Source: an uncultured Rhodospirillaceae bacterium
GTDB taxonomy: Bacteria; Pseudomonadota; Alphaproteobacteria; Rhodospirillales; Casp-alpha2
NCBI GenBank assembly: GCA_913048145.1
Contig: CAJWVP010000221.1
Location: 1 to 5,219 of the forward strand
DNA: 5,219 nucleotides
Direction: 5' to 3'
Part shown: one piece after another, positions 1 to 5,219 of the stretch
How positions within the stretch are numbered: position 1 is the stretch's first letter
How the letters are laid out: each line of letters begins with the position of its first letter
The notes under the pieces: model-generated
Databases searched by the model: none
The model's input: only the letters and a program-made list of their open reading frames with translations
Told to the model about the DNA's origin: nothing
Made by a program: the position numbers and the translations under genes

Positions 1-62
1 GGGGGAGGCACAACAGGGCAATCGAGCCCGCCCTCAATCGTCTTAGGGAGGGAAACAAACGA

Positions 63-623
63 TTAGGCGACAAGCTGCTTAGTGATTTTCTCCACCGCCG
101 CATCCACCTGCTTGCCGATGGGGGCGAAGAAATCATCGGCGACCTTAACCGAGAGATTCGACATCTTCTGGAACTCAACGAGTACGTCATCGTAGTTGGC
201 TTTCGCCAGATCGTTCTGAAGAGCGAAAAATTCTTCCGGGGTCTTGCAGGTGAACAGTTTCTTGGTTGCTTCCGCGCTCTTCTCCAAGGAGAATGTAGTG
301 ATGCCGAAGAATTGCGTATTCAGTTCCTGCAGACCCTTCATTAAGATTACGTTGGCAGTGACGACAGCGTCGATGCTTTCCTTGCCGAACCCGACCACGT
401 CTTCGTAACTCTTCAACACTTGAGTGCCGGCCTTCGCGGCGGCGTTGACCTGCTCCTTGCTCATAGCGATAGCCTTGTTGACGCGTTTGGTGGCGGCCTC
501 AACGCTTGCCTTAACGACAATTTTCTTCTTACTGGCTGCAACCGTGCTTTCAATCGTTTCGGTCGGTTCCATGGCAGCGGGTTTCGCCGGCTTCGCGTTA
601 CGGTTAGTCTTCTTGGCGGTCAT
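63..623 (-). CDS. Phasin family protein (PHA granule-associated)
   Basis: Phasins coat polyhydroxyalkanoate granules in the cytoplasm and control their number, size and surface. The encoded protein (186 aa from the chosen start) has a Lys/Ala/Pro-rich, probably disordered N-terminus (about residues 1-50). A helical, Cys-poor phasin region follows (about 55-180), with the family-like segments ANVILMKGLQELN, EKSAEATKKLF and KTPEEFFALQ (about 127-136). There is no signal peptide or membrane segment, and the length is normal for alphaproteobacterial phasins. Start choice: three in-frame ATGs lie at 635, 626 and 623. Only the 623 start has a well-placed Shine-Dalgarno, GGAG at 633-630 with a 6-nt gap; starting at 635 would add four residues (MEIM). 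The gene stands alone, divergent from the carboxypeptidase gene, with putative PhaR-type sites upstream. The family call is by motif recognition; the granule role is inferred from the family. Confidence 0.9.
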   Translation of the reverse strand: MTAKKTNRNAKPAKPAAMEPTETIESTVAASKKKIVVKASVEAATKRVNKAIAMSKEQVNAAAKAGTQVLKSYEDVVGFGKESIDAVVTANVILMKGLQELNTQFFGITTFSLEKSAEATKKLFTCKTPEEFFALQNDLAKANYDDVLVEFQKMSNLSVKVADDFFAPIGKQVDAAVEKITKQLVA

Positions 624-629
624 CATGAT

Positions 630-633
630 CTCC
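630..633 (-). promoter_or_regulatory. Shine-Dalgarno that decides the phasin start
   Basis: Reading the minus strand, GGAG overlaps the first in-frame ATG (635-633) and sits 6 nt before the ATG at 623 and 3 nt before the ATG at 626. Upstream of the 635 ATG only a distant AGG is seen, so 623 is the better-supported start. Confidence 0.55.
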
Positions 634-693
634 ATGGTTATCTGAACCTGGGCTCATAGGGGGCTTTTGTTAATTGGTGTTAGCCATTTGTAT

Positions 694-707
694 TTGCTGC
701 ATTGCAA
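694..707 (-). promoter_or_regulatory. Putative PhaR-type operator, copy 1
   Basis: The plus strand reads TTGCTGCATTGCAA, an inverted repeat TTGC-N6-GCAA. TGC-rich sites of this kind, CTGC then a short gap then GCA, are the established binding sites of the PHA-synthesis repressor PhaR upstream of phasin genes in Paracoccus and Rhodobacter. This copy is nearest the phasin start (about 70 bp) and adjoins a candidate -10, TTATAT at 712-707. Binding is inferred from sequence resemblance and gene context only. Confidence 0.5.
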
Positions 708-749
708 TATAATCGACACCGTAATCCCATATTTAACGTTGGGCAAGAG

Positions 750-773
750 ATATTTTGCTGCATTGCACAATAT
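750..773 (-). promoter_or_regulatory. Putative PhaR-type operator, copy 2
   Basis: The 13-bp core TTGCTGCATTGCA (755-767) is identical to that of copy 1 and lies 61 bp away in the same orientation. Here the flanks add a wider dyad, ATATT-N-TGC-N6-GCA-N-AATAT, making a 24-bp imperfect palindrome centred between 761 and 762. It is the most symmetrical of the three copies, and it would lie upstream of the proximal phasin promoter candidate. Confidence 0.5.
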
Positions 774-837
774 TTCTACCATTTTTTGTGTCATTTGTTA
801 AAAACTTTAACATTATAAAGATCGAAATTCGTTAAAA

Positions 838-848
838 TGCTGCGTTGC
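838..848 (-). promoter_or_regulatory. Putative PhaR-type operator, copy 3 (degenerate)
   Basis: TGCTGCGTTGC matches the core of the other two copies with one A-to-G change and is followed, like them, by an ATAT-containing AT-rich stretch. It is 82 bp from copy 2 in the same orientation. It would overlap the -35 region of a phasin promoter whose -10 is TATAAT at 817-812. As the weakest match it may be coincidental, or it may act on the divergent gene. Confidence 0.3.
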
Positions 849-991
849 CATATTTTTAGCTCATTCACCGCTACCCTCGCGTGCCGTGACCCTATTCAAC
901 ACGATTTTAAGAAATTAACCCTTTTTTATTAGGATGCCGGTAGAAGCAATTGATCCGACTGCAAAAGTTATTAAGAGGTGAGGGCGTTTTC

Positions 992-1033
992 GTGATTAAA
1001 TCTCGACGCGATACATATGGTGCCGCAACATAA
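992..1033 (+). other. Possible 13-codon leader ORF before the carboxypeptidase gene
   Basis: A strong Shine-Dalgarno, GAGGTGA at 975-981, has no start of the carboxypeptidase frame within reach: that frame has a stop at 997-999 and no ATG, GTG or TTG before 1042. The nearest usable start is GTG at 992, 10 nt after the SD. It opens a 13-codon ORF (M/V-IKSRRDTYGAAT) ending in TAA at 1031-1033. That stop touches the weaker AAGGG SD (1033-1037) of the carboxypeptidase, which would suit translational coupling. The peptide resembles nothing I recognise, the SD-to-GTG gap is rather long, and the arrangement may be fortuitous. Confidence 0.25.
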
Positions 1034-1041
1034 AGGGCGCT

Positions 1042-2271
1042 ATGATGAGAGGCATGATGGACATTCTGGTTAATAGCCGGGCATTGCGGCGCATTTTTGA
1101 CCCTCGCGGTATCGCCCGCACCGGCTTTGCAACCCTGCTTCTGATCTTATTAATCCTCACTGCCACCCACAACGCCAGCGCCAAATACGCGTCCATCGTC
1201 GTCAATGCGAAGACCGGCGAGATTGTCCATGGCACAAATGTGGACACACGGAACTACCCGGCATCGCTGACCAAGATGATGACCCTATTCATGGTGTTCG
1301 AGGCCTTGGATGCGAAGAAATGGACCCTGCGCTCGCGCCTGAAGGTATCTCGTCGCGCCGCCCGGCAACCCGCATCCAAGTTGGGCCTGCGTGCGGGTCA
1401 GACCATCAGCGTTGAAGATGCCGTCTTAGCCCTGGTGACCAAATCCGCCAACGACGTGGCTGTTGTAGTTGCCGAAAACATGCACAAGACGGAACGGAAT
1501 TTCGCTCTAGCCGCTACCGCTCTAGCTCGCCAGATCGGCATGAACCGGACCACGTTCCGCAATGCCTCGGGTTTACCGCATCGCGGTCAATTGAGTACGG
1601 CGCGGGACATGGCCCGCCTAGCCCAGGTCCTGATCCATCGGCATGGCAAGTTCTATCATTACTTTGCGCGCACGCATTTTTACTACGCCGGGCGAAAGCA
1701 CAGTAACCATAACAAGCTGCTTATCTCCTATGAAGGTGCCGACGGCATCAAAACCGGCTACATCCGTTCGTCGGGGTTCAACCTTGCCGCCTCGGCGAAG
1801 CGCCGGGATACGCGAATCATCGGCGTGATTTTCGGCGGCAACAGCTCCAAACACCGCAACAAGCTTATGACCCGGCTACTGAACAAGGGGTTCCGCATCA
1901 TCGACGGCCCTGCCGAGCCACAAATCGCGAAGGCGAAACCAAACCGTAAACCGACGAAGACCGCCAAGGCTACAAACAAATCATCGAAGACGCGGTGGGG
2001 GGTCCAGGTCGGCGCCTACAATCGCTACGCGCAAGCCCGCGAGTCGGCGCATATCGCCATGGATTTGGCCACTAAATACCTCGGCGCTGGCGTGATCCAA
2101 ATCGTGCCGTTGAAAACGCGGCGCGGACGCACTTTGTATCGATCGCGCATTCATGGCCTGGGCAAACGCACGGCCTATGCAGCGTGTCGTATTTTAGAGC
2201 GGAAGAACCGCCCCTGCATGGAATTGCGCATAAAGGACGGCGTGGAATTCGCCTCAGCGAATCCCAATTAA
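1042..2271 (+). CDS. Exported D-alanyl-D-alanine carboxypeptidase with C-terminal SPOR domain
   Basis: This is a low-molecular-weight penicillin-binding protein (peptidase family S11). It removes the terminal D-Ala of peptidoglycan pentapeptides in the periplasm. The 409-aa chain has a basic N-region, a hydrophobic stretch at about 28-41 and a likely signal cleavage after ASA (45-47). All three active-site motifs are present in order: SLTK (75-78, Ser75 nucleophile), SAN (135-137) and KTG (237-239). After the catalytic domain, where E. coli PBP5 has a beta-rich second domain and membrane anchor, this protein has a Lys/Thr-rich linker (about 290-317). A SPOR-like domain (about 318-400) begins WGVQVGAY. 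SPOR domains bind glycan strands stripped of stem peptides, so recruitment to the septum is likely (inference). Start choice: ATG 1042 is the first possible in-frame start, with AAGGG 4 nt upstream; ATGs at 1045, 1054 and 1057 are alternatives that keep the signal peptide. Confidence 0.92.
   Translation: MMRGMMDILVNSRALRRIFDPRGIARTGFATLLLILLILTATHNASAKYASIVVNAKTGEIVHGTNVDTRNYPASLTKMMTLFMVFEALDAKKWTLRSRLKVSRRAARQPASKLGLRAGQTISVEDAVLALVTKSANDVAVVVAENMHKTERNFALAATALARQIGMNRTTFRNASGLPHRGQLSTARDMARLAQVLIHRHGKFYHYFARTHFYYAGRKHSNHNKLLISYEGADGIKTGYIRSSGFNLAASAKRRDTRIIGVIFGGNSSKHRNKLMTRLLNKGFRIIDGPAEPQIAKAKPNRKPTKTAKATNKSSKTRWGVQVGAYNRYAQARESAHIAMDLATKYLGAGVIQIVPLKTRRGRTLYRSRIHGLGKRTAYAACRILERKNRPCMELRIKDGVEFASANPN
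2244..2265. other. Stem-loop at the convergent 3' junction
   Basis: GGAATTCGC-CTCA-GCGAATCCC forms a 9-bp stem with one mismatch and a 4-nt loop, inside the last codons of the carboxypeptidase gene. It lies about 28 bp beyond the mutase stop for the minus-strand transcript. Neither strand has a U-run after it, so it is not a canonical intrinsic terminator; it could protect a 3' end or simply be chance. Confidence 0.3.
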
Positions 2272-2293
2272 TCTCCTTACCGATCCCCGAATT

Positions 2294-3679
2294 CTAAAAT
2301 ACCGGCGGCTCGATTCCGCTCTTGCGGAGTTGCGCCGCAAGGGTCTTTTTGAGCCGCGCTAGGCCAGCCTTATCCTTAGATTCGCACCGCGCCACTAAAA
2401 CAGCTTGTGTGTTGGAGGCCCGTAAAAGCCACCAGCCATCGGCGTTTTCTACGCGCACCCCGTCAATATCGTTGACAGTATAGTCGTGCCCACCCCGCAA
2501 CCGTTCTTGGACTTCGTCGATGACCTCGAACTTACGGTTCTCGGCGCATTCAAAGCGGATTTCCGGCGTATTGACGTATGCTGGCAGAGAATCTCGAATT
2601 TCCGCTAGGCTCTCCGTGCCGTCGTGCAGGATCGATAACAAGCGTACGGCCGAATAGACGGCGTCGTCATAGCCATAGTAGCGGTGGTTGAAGAAGATAT
2701 GCGCGCTCATCTCCCCGGCCAGTGGCGCACCGGTCTCCGCCAGCTTGGTTTTCAAGTGCGAATGTCCAGTCATCCACAGCAACGGGTTCCCGCCAAGGCG
2801 CGTGATCTCGTCCTGAAACAATTGGCTGGCCTTGATGTCGCAAATGATGGTGGCACCTGGGATCTCGGCCAAGACGGGACGGGCCAAGATCACTAGGATC
2901 TGATCCCCCCAAAGAACGCGCCCCTGCCCGTCAATGACCCCAATCCGATCGCCGTCGCCATCAAACGCCAGACCAAGGTCGCAGCCATGTTCCACAACGG
3001 CTGCCTTCAACTGATCCAGATTGGACTCCACCGTGGGGTCCGGATGGTGATTAGGAAACCGGCCGTCGATATCACCGTTGATGATCGTATGCCGGCCCGG
3101 CAGCCGCGCTACTAGGGCCGTCACCACCTCTCCGGCAGCACCATTTCCTGGATCCCAGGCCACGCTCAAATCCTTGTCGCCAGCAAAACCTTGCATCAGG
3201 CGATCCACATAGGCATCGAACACCGATGCGTTGACGATTTCGCCATTACCCTCAGCGTAGTCACCGGCGCTGACCCGCGCGCCCAGGGCCTGGATGTCGG
3301 CACCATAAAAGGCCCGGCCAAGCATGGTCATCTTGATCCCGTTGTAGTCAGGCGGGTTGTGTGACCCAGTAACCATGACCGCCGCATCCGTCCCAAGGTG
3401 TTGGTCCGCAAAATAACACATGGGGCTGGGCCCACGTCCGGCTCGAAGGACCCGGACCCCGGCCTGCGCAAGGCCTTCGATCACCGCCGCTTCCAGGGTT
3501 GGCGAACTTAGACGCCCGTCGTAGCCGATAGCAACGCTTTCACCGCCTTCGGCGCGAAGCTGCGAACCGAACGCCCGGCCGATGGCCCGGAACTGAGTCT
3601 CACCGATGTTTTCGCCGATGATACCGCGGATGTCGTATTCGCGGAGGATCGTCGGATCGAGCCGCGTCGCCAGGGTCAT
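2294..3679 (-). CDS. algC: Phosphomannomutase/phosphoglucomutase (AlgC type)
   Basis: This is an alpha-D-phosphohexomutase. It interconverts 6-phospho and 1-phospho forms of glucose or mannose through an enzyme phosphoserine, in the cytoplasm. The 461-aa length fits the PMM/PGM family. Visible motifs, in order, are the active-site loop TGSHNPPDYNG with phosphoserine Ser106 (104-114), the Mg-binding DGDGDR (240-245), the sugar-binding GEMSAH (322-327) and the phosphate-binding RASNT (420-424). Two loop positions differ from AlgC as I recall it: Ala326 replaces Gly in GEMSGH, and QA (425-426) replaces TP after RASNT. The ATG overlaps the ugd stop by 4 bp (ATGA, 3679-3676) with only a weak GGA before it, so translation is probably coupled. 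Beside galU and ugd its likely job is glucose-1-phosphate supply, although phosphomannomutase activity is equally typical. The sequence cannot settle substrate preference. Confidence 0.93.
   Translation of the reverse strand: MTLATRLDPTILREYDIRGIIGENIGETQFRAIGRAFGSQLRAEGGESVAIGYDGRLSSPTLEAAVIEGLAQAGVRVLRAGRGPSPMCYFADQHLGTDAAVMVTGSHNPPDYNGIKMTMLGRAFYGADIQALGARVSAGDYAEGNGEIVNASVFDAYVDRLMQGFAGDKDLSVAWDPGNGAAGEVVTALVARLPGRHTIINGDIDGRFPNHHPDPTVESNLDQLKAAVVEHGCDLGLAFDGDGDRIGVIDGQGRVLWGDQILVILARPVLAEIPGATIICDIKASQLFQDEITRLGGNPLLWMTGHSHLKTKLAETGAPLAGEMSAHIFFNHRYYGYDDAVYSAVRLLSILHDGTESLAEIRDSLPAYVNTPEIRFECAENRKFEVIDEVQERLRGGHDYTVNDIDGVRVENADGWWLLRASNTQAVLVARCESKDKAGLARLKKTLAAQLRKSGIEPPVF
2318..2350 (+). 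terminator. Intrinsic terminator for the carboxypeptidase transcript, inside the mutase gene
   Basis: A perfect 7-bp stem, CTTGCGG (2321-2327) with CCGCAAG (2335-2341), encloses a 7-nt loop. It can extend by three more pairs (U-G, C-G, G-U) and is followed by C and five Ts (2346-2350). It faces the plus strand, about 50-75 bp past the carboxypeptidase stop, as expected for a Rho-independent terminator. It lies within the last codons of the convergent mutase gene; on the minus strand no U-run follows the hairpin, so it should not stop that operon. Confidence 0.6.
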
Positions 3680-4992
3680 GGCGCATCCACTCGGGCGCGC
3701 CCCACAGACACGTAAGTAAAACCAGCTGAGGCCATGTCTTCGGGATCATAGATATTGCGAAGATCGATCATCACCGGGGCTTTCAGGAGGCCCTTGGCAC
3801 GCTCCAGGTCAAGGGCCCGAAACTGGTTCCATTCAGTGATGATACTTACCGCGTCAGCGCCCCACATGGTTTCGTAAGCGTCCGCACACCAGGTTACATT
3901 CGCCATCATGGCTTCTGCTTCCTCCATGCCCTCCGGATCATAGGCCCGGATGGTGGCGCCCGCGTCTTGCAGACCGGCAACGATGTCCAGACTAGGCGAG
4001 TCGCGCATGTCATCTGTGTTCGGCTTAAAGGTTACACCCAGGATGGCGATGGTCTTGCCGTCGACGCCGCCGCAGGTTTCGATGATCTTGTCGGCCATGC
4101 GCGACTTGCGCTTGGTATTGATGTCGACGACCGTCTCCACAATCCGCAAGGGCCGTTCCACATCAGCCCCTGTTTTGACCAGGGCCAGGGTATCTTTCGG
4201 GAAGCACGAGCCGCCGTAACCCGGTCCCGCATGCAGGAACTTGCGGCCAATACGACCGTCCAGACCGATCCCCCGAGCTACATCCTGGACGTCGGCGTCG
4301 ACGACTTCACAGAGATCGGCGATCTCGTTAATGAAGGTAATCTTTGTCGCTAGGAAGGTGTTCGCGGCGTACTTGATCAGCTCCGACGTCTGGCGTGAAG
4401 TGAACACGATGGGGGTTTCGGTCAGGTAGAGGGGGCGATAGAGGCTCCGCATCACGTTCTGGGCCCGTTCGCTCTTGGTGCCAATGACGACGCGGTCGGG
4501 ACGCATGAAGTCCTCAATTGCAGAGCCTTCGCGGAGGAACTCCGGATTGGATACCACGTCTACGTCGGCGTTGGGTTGCGCTTTAGCAATGATTTCCTCC
4601 ACCTCTCGACCGGTACCCACGGGTACGGTCGACTTGGTCACCACCACCGTATAGCCGTCAACGGCTTCGGCGATCTCCTTAGCGGCGACGAAGACATAGG
4701 AGAGGTCAGCGTGTCCGTCGCCGCGCCGGCTAGGAGTGCCGACGGCGATGAACACCGCATCAGCGTTTTTTACGGCGTCCGGGAGGTTCGTGGTGAATGA
4801 CAGGCGACCCGCCTCAACGTTCTTCGCTACTAGATCTTCCAGACCCGGCTCGTAGATGGGCATCTTGCCGGCTTCCAAAGTGGCAATCTTGGAATCATCC
4901 TTGTCGACACAAACCACGTCGACCCCAAATTCGGAAAAACAGGCACCGGAAACCAAGCCTACATATCCGGTGCCGATCATCGCAACACGCAT
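3676..4992 (-). CDS. ugd: UDP-glucose 6-dehydrogenase
   Basis: It oxidises UDP-glucose to UDP-glucuronate with two NAD+, in the cytoplasm, providing an acidic sugar donor for exopolysaccharide, capsule or lipid A/LPS modification. The 438-aa length is typical. Features in order: an N-terminal Rossmann motif GTGYVGL (7-13) with acidic Asp30 ending the second strand; STVPVGT (121-127); NPEFLREGSA (149-158) with Glu151 and Glu155; the central-domain helix with Lys207 and Asn211; and the active-site motif GPGYGGSCFPKDT (256-268) with catalytic Cys263 and Asp267. A C-terminal UDP-binding domain follows, containing GVTFKPNTDDMRDSPS. All expected catalytic residues are present. The ATG at 4992 is preceded by AAGGAG (5008-5003) with a somewhat long 10-nt gap. 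It lies 34 bp after galU and overlaps the mutase gene by 4 bp, consistent with one operon. Confidence 0.96.
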   Translation of the reverse strand: MRVAMIGTGYVGLVSGACFSEFGVDVVCVDKDDSKIATLEAGKMPIYEPGLEDLVAKNVEAGRLSFTTNLPDAVKNADAVFIAVGTPSRRGDGHADLSYVFVAAKEIAEAVDGYTVVVTKSTVPVGTGREVEEIIAKAQPNADVDVVSNPEFLREGSAIEDFMRPDRVVIGTKSERAQNVMRSLYRPLYLTETPIVFTSRQTSELIKYAANTFLATKITFINEIADLCEVVDADVQDVARGIGLDGRIGRKFLHAGPGYGGSCFPKDTLALVKTGADVERPLRIVETVVDINTKRKSRMADKIIETCGGVDGKTIAILGVTFKPNTDDMRDSPSLDIVAGLQDAGATIRAYDPEGMEEAEAMMANVTWCADAYETMWGADAVSIITEWNQFRALDLERAKGLLKAPVMIDLRNIYDPEDMASAGFTYVSVGRARVDAP

Positions 4993-5026
4993 TGAGGAAA
5001 GTCTCCTTAGATAAAGGGAAAGCGGA

Positions 5027-5219
5027 CTACAGGATCGATTGAATAATTTCGCGGACGTCGCCGTTCAGTTCGTCGCGGGCGACTGCGAAGGCGACGTTGG
5101 CGGCGACAAAACCGATTTTGGTCCCGCAGTCAAACCGCCGGCCATCAAACCGGAGGCCGTGAAACGCCGTATCGCCAATGGTTTTTGCCAAGGCATCCGT
5201 GAGCTGGATCTCACCGCTC
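5027..5219 (-). CDS. galU: UTP--glucose-1-phosphate uridylyltransferase, C-terminal part (cut by window edge)
   Basis: Only the last 63 codons are inside the window; the stop is TAG at 5029-5027 and the 5' part lies beyond base 5219. The fragment starts SGEIQLTDAL, matching the conserved GEIQLTDA motif of GalU. It continues with FDGRRFDCGTKIGFVAANVAFA, typical of the GalU C-terminus (FxGxRYDCGxKxGYLxANVxxA). GalU makes UDP-glucose from UTP and glucose-1-phosphate in the cytoplasm, linking the mutase product to the Ugd substrate. It is the most upstream operon gene visible, so the operon promoter is either before galU or further away; none is seen between galU and ugd. The truncation is only the window boundary, not gene decay. 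Confidence 0.92.
   Translation of the reverse strand, partial: SGEIQLTDALAKTIGDTAFHGLRFDGRRFDCGTKIGFVAANVAFAVARDELNGDVREIIQSIL

Larger units (their letters stand above)
636..1041. other. AT-rich divergent intergenic region
   Basis: About 406 bp separate the phasin and carboxypeptidase genes, and the stretch is clearly more AT-rich than the flanking genes. It holds three TGC-rich putative operators (about 694, 755 and 838), a perfect GTTAAA-AAC-TTTAAC inverted repeat (797-811) and a strong Shine-Dalgarno (975-981) before a 13-codon ORF. For the phasin direction, two imperfect promoter candidates can be drawn. One has a consensus -10, TATAAT (817-812), but no recognisable -35. The other pairs TTAAAT (736-731) with TTATAT (712-707) across 18 nt. 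No convincing -35/-10 pair was found for the carboxypeptidase direction. No substantial coding ORF is seen here; a 31-codon ORF from 837 lacks a Shine-Dalgarno. Confidence 0.7.

Noticed and set aside
15..34. AGGGC-N10-GCCCT inverted repeat downstream of the phasin, considered as its terminator
   Set aside because: The stem is only 5 bp with a 10-nt loop and no U-run follows in the phasin direction; the real 3' end may lie before base 1.
420..659. Two plus-strand ORFs opposite the phasin
   Set aside because: They mirror the Ala/Lys-rich phasin codons in other frames and have no family-like motifs.
837..932. 31-codon plus-strand ORF in the intergenic region beginning ATGCTGCG
   Set aside because: It has no Shine-Dalgarno, its start lies in the TGC-rich putative operator, and its composition is that of AT-rich spacer; no protein family is recognisable.
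950..974. TTGATC / TATTAA as a carboxypeptidase promoter
   Set aside because: The spacer is only 13 bp, too short for a sigma70-type promoter.
1017..1073. 18-codon ORF overlapping the carboxypeptidase start (ATG 1017)
   Set aside because: No Shine-Dalgarno at a useful distance; the 992 leader ORF is the better candidate for the upstream SD.
996..1247. 83-codon minus-strand ORF opposite the carboxypeptidase start
   Set aside because: It runs antisense over the signal peptide and catalytic domain of a clear gene and looks like a shadow of its codon pattern.
3967..4353. 128-codon plus-strand ORF opposite ugd, and the shorter overlapping ones
   Set aside because: ugd is complete with all catalytic residues on the other strand; these are high-GC shadow ORFs.

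Overview
The window looks like ordinary chromosome from a PHA-accumulating alphaproteobacterium, perhaps Rhodospirillales. This rests on the phasin, the TGC-rich sites upstream of it, the SPOR-tailed D,D-carboxypeptidase and the moderately high GC of the coding regions; no rRNA or other formal taxonomic marker is present. I see no mobile element, CRISPR array, tRNA, rRNA or phage gene.

Layout from left to right. A minus-strand phasin gene (about 63-623) is followed by an AT-rich divergent intergenic region (about 636-1041) holding three similar TGC-rich sites. These resemble operators of the PHA-responsive repressor PhaR. A plus-strand gene (1042-2271) then encodes an exported penicillin-binding-protein-type D-alanyl-D-alanine carboxypeptidase with a C-terminal SPOR domain. 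It converges on a minus-strand operon that fills the rest of the window. In transcription order the operon is: the 3' end of galU (5219-5027, cut by the window edge), ugd (4992-3676) and an AlgC-type phosphomannomutase/phosphoglucomutase (3679-2294).

The three operon genes can cover consecutive steps of one pathway: glucose-6-phosphate to glucose-1-phosphate (AlgC-type mutase), to UDP-glucose (GalU), to UDP-glucuronate (Ugd). The mutase may also supply mannose-1-phosphate. The products would feed exopolysaccharide, capsule or LPS synthesis. ugd and the mutase gene overlap by 4 bp, and galU and ugd are 34 bp apart.

The convergent stop codons of the carboxypeptidase and the mutase are only 22 bp apart. 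A good intrinsic terminator for the carboxypeptidase transcript appears to lie inside the 3' coding end of the mutase gene. The observations most worth a second look are the putative PhaR sites, that embedded terminator, a short SD-led leader ORF before the carboxypeptidase, and small active-site-loop differences in the mutase. I found no convincing undescribed system.
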